Origin: Candidatus Roslinia caecavium
GTDB lineage: Bacteria > Bacillota > Clostridia > Monoglobales > Monoglobaceae
Assembly (NCBI GenBank): GCA_904419955.1
Contig: CAJFTO010000002.1
Location: 62,001 to 126,000, forward strand
Direction of reading: 5' to 3'
DNA length: 64,000 bases
The first letter of the stretch is position 1. Each line of letters opens with the position of its first letter. The notes under the pieces were generated by a model. The model was not told where the DNA came from, searched no databases, and saw only the letters and a list, made by a program, of their open reading frames with translations. Below, one piece after another: positions 60,195 through 64,000 of this stretch. A program made the translations under genes and the position numbers.

Positions 60195-60557
60195 ATGCAA
60201 AATATACCGCCTATCCACGACCACAGAAAACCTATCGAGGGGAAGCCGGAGGATATGCCGAAGGATCTGGATTTTCAGATAGTTTCAGATATATTCAAAC
60301 AACTCTGCGACAGAAGCCGTATCAGGATATTCTGGACGCTCTGCCACTATGAGGACTGCGTCGCCAACCTGGCCGACTTTGTCGGAATGAGCAGTCCGGC
60401 GGTATCCCATCATCTTCGCCAGCTCAAGAGCGCCGGGCTGATCGTGAGCCGCCGTGAAGGGAAAGAAGTTTATTACACCGCCGCGGATACCGATCAGGCT
60501 CAGCTTCTTCATATAATGATAGAAAAGATGGTCGAGATCTCCTGCCCGTCCGAATAA
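60195..60557 (+). CDS. ArsR/SmtB-family metal-responsive repressor
   Basis: A 120-residue winged-helix protein. DNA-binding region: RSRIRIFWTLCHYEDCVANLADFVGMSSPAVSHHLRQLKSAGLIVSRREGKEVYYTAAD. The N terminus is His-rich (IHDHRKP). The usual alpha3 Cys site is reduced to one Cys (EDCVAN), so metal sensing may use the C-terminal helix (DQAQLLHIMIEKM). AGGAGG precedes the ATG. It is divergent from the HMA and P-ATPase genes and most likely represses them. Confidence 0.92.
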   Translation: MQNIPPIHDHRKPIEGKPEDMPKDLDFQIVSDIFKQLCDRSRIRIFWTLCHYEDCVANLADFVGMSSPAVSHHLRQLKSAGLIVSRREGKEVYYTAADTDQAQLLHIMIEKMVEISCPSE

Positions 60558-60654
60558 CCGGATCTTACGCGTCCGGACAAGCAAACCGAGACCATGCTTT
60601 ATCTATAGCGAAAACGCCGGATCGCGCGCCGCGCGAAGAGTTTGACATAACAAG

Positions 60655-60690
60655 GCGCGGCCTACCGTTTATTGGCAAGCCGCGCTTTTA
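60655..60690 (+). terminator. Terminator of the ArsR-type gene
   Basis: Stem GCGCGGC (60655-60661) with GCCGCGC (60679-60685), followed by TTTTATAT. Confidence 0.8.
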
Positions 60691-60736
60691 TATCGATTTA
60701 AAACAATTATTCTATAAATGTTAAAAGCCCAAATTC

Positions 60737-62146
60737 CTATTGTTCCACATACGAATCGTACTCTTTAAAGTCGCCAGTCTCGGTTTTTGGCGGCGCGTCT
60801 ATGATCTTAAACGTCTTTGTCACCATAACGACGCAGATAACCAGCGACACAAATTCCGCTATCGGGAAAGACCACCAGACATAATCTACGTTGCCGAGCA
60901 TGGACAGCAGGTATGCGACCGGAACCAGTACGACGAGCTGTCTGGATACCGAAACTATAAGGCTTGAGACGCCGCGGCCGAGAGCTTGGAGCGCCGAAAG
61001 CGAGACCACGCAGAACCCGGCTATCAAGAAACTCCAGCTTATCGTTCTGAGCGCGGGGATTCCTATGCTGAGCATATCTTCAGAAGCGCTGAACATAAAC
61101 AGCAGCTTGTCCGGAATGAACTGGAACAGCGCAAGCCCAATCAGCATAAGTCCGATCGCGTAGCAGACCGCGTATCTCATCGTCTTCTTGATGCGGTCGG
61201 GTCTCTCCGCGCCGTAGTTATACGCGATTATAGGCACCATACCGTTGTTCATACCTATTATCGGCATAAACACAAAGCTTTGAAGCTTGTAGTACACTCC
61301 GAACACCGCCGCGGCCGTCGCGCTGAACGCTATAAGGATCTTGTTCATAGCGAACGTCATCACCGACGAGATCGCAAGCATGATTATAGACGGCACGCCG
61401 ACTTTGTATATCCTCGCGATTATTTTCCCGTTCGGGCGTATCTCTTTTAGACTGAACTTCAAGTCCTTGTTATATTTCAGGTTGAAGATTATCGTAAGAA
61501 TCATAGCCACGACCTGTCCGAACACGGTCGCAAGCGCGGCTCCCGCGACGCCCATCTCGGGGAAGCCGAAAAGTCCGAATATCATTATCGGATCGAATAT
61601 GATATTTATTATCGCGCCCACGCCCTGGGTTATCATCGTAAAGAAAGTCTTGCCCGTGGCCTGGAGCAAACGCTCGCCCATTATCTGCCCAAATACGCCT
61701 ATCGAGATTATAGACACTATCCTAAGGTAGCTGTTTCCGTAGTCTATTATCACCTCTATATCCGTCTGCGCCCTGAAATAAATATCGGTAAAAAATATTC
61801 CGAACACTATAAATACCAGCCAGTTCATCAGCGCCAAGAACACGCTCACGTTAGCGGTTCGGTTGGCCAATTTAAAGTCCTTCGCGCCCAGATTCTTTGA
61901 CAAGAGCGCGTTTACGCCGACTCCGGTACCGGACGCCACCGCGATCATCAGGTTCTGCAGCGGAAACGCCAGCGAAACCGCGGTCAGCGCGTCCTCGCCT
62001 ATCCTGGCGACGAATATCGAATCGACTATGTTATACAGCGCCTGTATGAGCATAGAGATCACCATCGGGATCGACATAGTCAGGAGCAGCTTATTGACCG
62101 GCATGGTCCCCATTTTATTCTCCGTTGTTTGAACAGCTTTTTCCAA
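60737..62146 (-). CDS. MATE-family multidrug efflux transporter
   Basis: A 12-helix MATE protein with the MOP core. Helix motifs include LLLTMSIPMVISMLIQALYNIVDSIFVARIGEDALTAVSLAFPLQNLM and the second-half copy starting FGVYYKLQSFVFMPIIGMNNGMVPIIAYNYGA; about 470 residues. The first ATG of the frame (62164) overlaps the Shine-Dalgarno GGGAGG, so TTG 62146, nine bases from it, is the better start. It is divergent from the ankyrin-GH43 gene. Substrate is unknown (cationic drugs or toxins, with Na+ or H+ antiport). Confidence 0.92.
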   Translation of the reverse strand: MEKAVQTTENKMGTMPVNKLLLTMSIPMVISMLIQALYNIVDSIFVARIGEDALTAVSLAFPLQNLMIAVASGTGVGVNALLSKNLGAKDFKLANRTANVSVFLALMNWLVFIVFGIFFTDIYFRAQTDIEVIIDYGNSYLRIVSIISIGVFGQIMGERLLQATGKTFFTMITQGVGAIINIIFDPIMIFGLFGFPEMGVAGAALATVFGQVVAMILTIIFNLKYNKDLKFSLKEIRPNGKIIARIYKVGVPSIIMLAISSVMTFAMNKILIAFSATAAAVFGVYYKLQSFVFMPIIGMNNGMVPIIAYNYGAERPDRIKKTMRYAVCYAIGLMLIGLALFQFIPDKLLFMFSASEDMLSIGIPALRTISWSFLIAGFCVVSLSALQALGRGVSSLIVSVSRQLVVLVPVAYLLSMLGNVDYVWWSFPIAEFVSLVICVVMVTKTFKIIDAPPKTETGDFKEYDSYVEQ

Positions 62147-62342
62147 CGTCTTATTACCTCCCATTTTCTTTCTGTTTTGATCTTAACCGTTTATATACTA
62201 TCATAATTTGATCTTATGGTCAAACCTATATGCGCCGTGTTATATGTCAAAAAACTTCCCGGTTAGCGCTTGATTTTTGTTATATTTTATTATAAATTAT
62301 ATATGTAAGCTAACTCTAAAACTTCCAAAGGAGAAAAATCAA

Positions 62343-64000
62343 ATGGAAAACAAACAAATCCTAAAACAATCCATTCTAAATAACGATCTGGCTCAAATCA
62401 AAACTCTTCTGTGGCGCGAACCGAAACTCGTAAACGCGGAGGACGAGGACGGCGTGTCCATGTCCCTGCTGATCGCGCGCACAGGGGATATAGAGATGAT
62501 AAAATATCTCGTGGAATACACGGTCGCGAGCTTTAATTTAGCCGGAAAAGACGGACGCACCTGCCTGCACGAGGCGGTCCTCTCAGGCAACCTCGAGGCC
62601 GTTAAGTACTTCGTGGAAAGAGTCGGAATGTCTCCGGTAAAGGGCGATAAAAACCTCGTTACGCCGTATCAGCTCGCCTACGAAAATAACCTCGGCGACA
62701 TTTTAGACTACTTTGAGGAAGTCGTAGGCGCAAAATATGAAGATATGTACCATAACCCCATCCGCACCGGTTTTTACGCGGATCCGTCTATAGTTCGGGT
62801 AGGAGAGGACTATTATATGGTAAACTCGTCGTTCGTCTTCTTCCCCTGTATCCCGATCTCGCACTCTACGGACCTCGTTCACTGGAAAGTTATAGGTCAT
62901 GCGATAACCAATCCGGAGTGGGCGTACATAGACGAGCTCGAGGGCGGCAGAGGCTACTGGGCGCCCGACATCTCATATAACGACGGCAAGTTCTACATAA
63001 CCGCGACGCTCAGGCTGAACGACGGCGGCGAAATGATCCGCCGCCAGATAGTTGTCTCCTCCGACAAGCCGGAGGGTCCGTACTCGAAACCCGCGTTCAT
63101 AGACGAGGACGGTATCGACCCCTCGATCTTCACCGACAGGGACGGCAGACGCTATATGCTGCTAAACCGCGGCGCGAGGATATTCGAGCTGAATCACGAA
63201 GCTACCGAAAAGATCGGCGAAGCGTCGCTGCTCTACTATGGATATAACAAGCGCGCGCCCGAGGGGCCGCATCTGCTGTATAAGGACGGCTACTACTACC
63301 TGTTCGAGGCCGAGGGCGGAACGGGGATATTCCACCAGATAACCGTTTCGCGTTCCAAAACGCTGATGGGCGTATACGAGCCTTGCCCGTACAACCCCAT
63401 AATGACCCAAAGGGATAGTCAGGAAGCGATACAGTGCTGCGGACACGGCAAGCCGGTCATGACCCAAAACGGCGACTGGTACATCGTCTTCCTGTGCAGC
63501 CGTTTCATCCGCGGCGAAAAGATAGACGGAACGCCCGAGGACTTCGGCCTGCTCGGCCGCGAGACCTGCCTCGAACCGATAACCTGGACTCCGGACGGCT
63601 GGCCTATTATAAACGGGAACAGAGGTCCGTCCGCGCTTCAGATAAAACCGAACCTGCCCGAGACCGCATCGGAGGAATCCTCCGACGGCTACTGGTTCGA
63701 CGACTTCGACGGCCAAACTCCCGAAAACGGCGAAAACGCGCTCAGCGGTATGCGCCCCGACTGGATAACGTCCCGCACTCCCGAGCCGGGATCGTTCGCT
63801 CTAAGCGGCGGCAAGCTAAAGATCAAAGGCTCTAAGTATCCGCTCAGTTCGACCGACGCTAAGGGCATGGTCGTTCGCAGACAGGAGAACTTCGACTTCG
63901 ACGTAACCGTCAAAATGCCGGCGCCGAAATTTACGGACGCGTCCCAAAACGCCGGGATAACCGGTTACTACGACGAGAACACCTACTTTACCTACGGCGT
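62343..64000 (+). CDS. Ankyrin-repeat/glycoside hydrolase family 43 fusion, 3' end cut by window
   Basis: Open to the window end with 552 residues visible. Residues 5-130 are ankyrin repeats (LNNDLAQIKTLLWREPKLVNAED; DGRTCLHEAVLSGNLEAVKYF), and 135-430 a GH43 five-bladed propeller: base Asp in IRTGFYADPSIVRVGEDYYM, second Asp in GIDPSIFTDRDGR, acid Glu in PEGPHLLYKDGYYYLFEAEGG. A C-terminal GH43-type beta-sandwich (WFDDFDGQ onward) is present and cut off. There is no signal peptide, so it acts in the cytoplasm, probably on imported xylo- or arabino-oligosaccharides. AAAGGAG precedes the ATG. Confidence 0.92.
   Translation, partial: MENKQILKQSILNNDLAQIKTLLWREPKLVNAEDEDGVSMSLLIARTGDIEMIKYLVEYTVASFNLAGKDGRTCLHEAVLSGNLEAVKYFVERVGMSPVKGDKNLVTPYQLAYENNLGDILDYFEEVVGAKYEDMYHNPIRTGFYADPSIVRVGEDYYMVNSSFVFFPCIPISHSTDLVHWKVIGHAITNPEWAYIDELEGGRGYWAPDISYNDGKFYITATLRLNDGGEMIRRQIVVSSDKPEGPYSKPAFIDEDGIDPSIFTDRDGRRYMLLNRGARIFELNHEATEKIGEASLLYYGYNKRAPEGPHLLYKDGYYYLFEAEGGTGIFHQITVSRSKTLMGVYEPCPYNPIMTQRDSQEAIQCCGHGKPVMTQNGDWYIVFLCSRFIRGEKIDGTPEDFGLLGRETCLEPITWTPDGWPIINGNRGPSALQIKPNLPETASEESSDGYWFDDFDGQTPENGENALSGMRPDWITSRTPEPGSFALSGGKLKIKGSKYPLSSTDAKGMVVRRQENFDFDVTVKMPAPKFTDASQNAGITGYYDENTYFTYG

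Overview
The window reads as a chromosomal segment of an anaerobic, monoderm Clostridia-type bacterium (Bacillota). The evidence is Shine-Dalgarno sites of the AGGAGG type before almost every gene, consensus sigma-A promoters (TTGACA, 17 bp, TATAAT) in AT-rich gaps, three surface proteins with S-layer homology (SLH) domains, an alpha2-type glycyl-tRNA synthetase, a YaaO-HolB-RicT gene order as in Bacillus, PerR with rubrerythrin, and a carboxy(nor)spermidine polyamine route. I cannot name a genus. No phage, transposase, integrase or CRISPR array was found.

Layout. 0-14 kb, mostly minus strand: the 3' part of uppP, an SLH-M13 metallopeptidase, a NodB polysaccharide deacetylase, rho, cvpA, a DUF5711-like membrane propeller, and an operon running methyltransferase-ecfA1-ecfA2-ecfT-truA. 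A 179-bp tandem duplication lies between ecfA2 and ecfT. 14-18.4 kb: smpB, yqeY, an esterase and ssrA (tmRNA) on the plus strand, then a divergent pair of small DUF6809-like genes facing an XRE regulator. 18.5-30 kb: a diguanylate cyclase whose membrane part looks like an ECF-transporter S component, a VOC protein, and a 2,786-residue SLH surface protein. 30-37.4 kb: tRNA-Pro, tyrS with a terminator in its leader, rpsI-rplM, an HxlR regulator divergent from two flavodoxin-fold proteins, and a GntR-ABC-permease operon. 37.4-43 kb: glyS, a SpeA-type decarboxylase, holB and ricT. 43-51.5 kb: a noncoding repeat cluster, nspC, small accessory genes and an SLH-propeller protein. 51.7-57.5 kb: polyamine genes (carboxynorspermidine dehydrogenase, speB, speE) and a PerR oxidative-stress operon. 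57.6-60.6 kb: zinc/cadmium-type P-ATPase, HMA chaperone and ArsR regulator. 60.7-64 kb: a MATE transporter and a truncated ankyrin-GH43 protein.

Functional links. The SpeA-type decarboxylase, SpeB, SpeE, the dehydrogenase and NspC together could run arginine to agmatine to putrescine to spermidine, but are scattered over 15 kb. smpB and ssrA form the trans-translation pair. PerR, a two-ended rubredoxin protein and a ferredoxin-rubrerythrin form an oxygen-defence operon.

Least explained signals. (1) Three dispersed 154-191 bp elements whose inverted ends are degenerate heptamer repeats; one ends exactly inside a truncated antitoxin gene. (2) A cluster of about 62-bp ACTCCCCAT inverted units between two of those elements. 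(3) The 179-bp tandem duplication with repeated mini-ORFs in the ecf operon. (4) A 42-bp, in-frame triplication of the 3' end of an acetyltransferase gene. (5) Domain fusions: S component-GGDEF, ankyrin-GH43, ferredoxin-rubrerythrin, and a Calx-beta domain split by an acidic insert.
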